DNA of 11,474 nucleotides from DASRAU01 sp036005805 (lineage in GTDB: Bacteria > Acidobacteriota > Polarisedimenticolia > Gp22-AA2). How positions within the stretch are numbered: position 1 is the stretch's first letter; the number at the start of each line of letters is the position of its first letter. Of the stretch, positions 11,292 to 11,474 are shown in pieces. The stretch is taken from assembly GCA_036005805.1 (NCBI GenBank), contig DASYQE010000108.1:1-11474 (forward strand). Direction: 5' to 3'. The notes beneath the pieces were generated by a model. That model was not told the origin of the DNA. It ran no database searches and saw only the letters and a program-made list of their open reading frames with translations. The translations under genes were made by a program, and so were the position numbers.

Positions 11292-11474
11292 CTAGGGCTG
11301 CGCCGGCGTTCCGGACGCGGGGACGGCGGCGGCGGTCGCCGGGGTCACGCCGTCCGGCCCGTGCGGCTTCGCATTCTTGAGGTGCTGGTCGAGGAACTCG
11401 AGGATGGCGTTGTAGCCCTTGTTCTGGTTCTCCTTCTTGCGGAACCCGTGCCCCTCGTCGTCGAAGACCAGGTA
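11292..11474 (-). CDS. S9 family (prolyl oligopeptidase-like) hydrolase, C-terminal fragment
   Basis: The last 60 residues of a gene entering from the right edge. Seen: 'YLVFDDEGHGFRKKENQNKG' followed by 'YNAILEFLDQHLKN', the C-terminal signature of alpha/beta-hydrolase S9 peptidases (dipeptidyl aminopeptidase / acylaminoacyl peptidase type); the His of DEGHGF is the triad histidine in this family. The Ser and Asp of the triad, the beta-propeller and any signal peptide lie outside the window, so the exact peptidase type cannot be set. After the domain there is an extra tail of about 25 residues rich in Ala, Pro, Thr and Gly, ending ASGTPAQP, probably disordered. The TAG stop is 3 nt from the stop of the convergent DUF2127 gene, leaving no room for a separate terminator between them. 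Confidence 0.9.
   Translation of the reverse strand, partial: YLVFDDEGHGFRKKENQNKGYNAILEFLDQHLKNAKPHGPDGVTPATAAAVPASGTPAQP

Overview
The window is GC-rich DNA (roughly 70% by eye, not computed), densely packed, with many GTG/TTG starts and 4-nt stop/start overlaps. I see no rRNA, tRNA, transposase, integrase or CRISPR array. The gene set fits a high-GC heterotrophic bacterium with a Gram-negative style envelope: tryptophan breakdown through kynurenine, a family of membrane/TPR proteins with a 'PHAEEFSYTA' motif, lipoproteins, LemA/TPM and DUF2127. Acidobacteriota or a similar deep-branching soil or sediment lineage is my guess, held weakly.

Left half, minus strand, 5294 down to 1: a six-gene tryptophan catabolism operon. 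In transcription order it encodes 3-hydroxyanthranilate 3,4-dioxygenase, aminocarboxymuconate-semialdehyde decarboxylase (ACMSD), kynureninase, kynurenine 3-monooxygenase, tryptophan 2,3-dioxygenase and kynurenine formamidase (cut by the left edge). Together they convert L-tryptophan to N-formylkynurenine, kynurenine, 3-hydroxykynurenine, 3-hydroxyanthranilate (plus alanine), 2-amino-3-carboxymuconate semialdehyde, and then 2-aminomuconate semialdehyde. ACMSD points to catabolism rather than quinolinate/NAD synthesis. The later dehydrogenase and deaminase genes are not in the window and may lie beyond the left edge. Four of the five junctions are 4-nt overlaps (TTGA, GTGA, ATGA, GTGA), and the fifth is a 22-nt gap.

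Middle, 5295-7916: a short divergent control region with two tandem 15-bp repeats and a nearby perfect inverted repeat. It is followed on the plus strand by an ~800-residue polytopic membrane protein with a C-terminal TPR-like domain. A 57-residue minus-strand ORF with a good ribosome binding site converges on its 3' end.

Right half, plus strand, 8034-11288: a tight five-gene cluster. It encodes a putative lipoprotein, a secreted/membrane TPM-domain protein with a Gly-rich tail, a nucleotidyltransferase-fold protein with an altered metal motif, LemA, and a DUF2127 membrane protein that seems to start at CTG inside the LemA stop. TPM and LemA commonly occur together. The nucleotidyltransferase between them and the DUF2127 gene after them make this the most interesting uncharacterised unit here. 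The window closes with the C-terminus of a convergent S9 prolyl-oligopeptidase-like hydrolase, whose stop lies 3 nt from the DUF2127 stop.

Every stretch over 300 bases carries a gene. The largest non-coding gap is 7917-8033.
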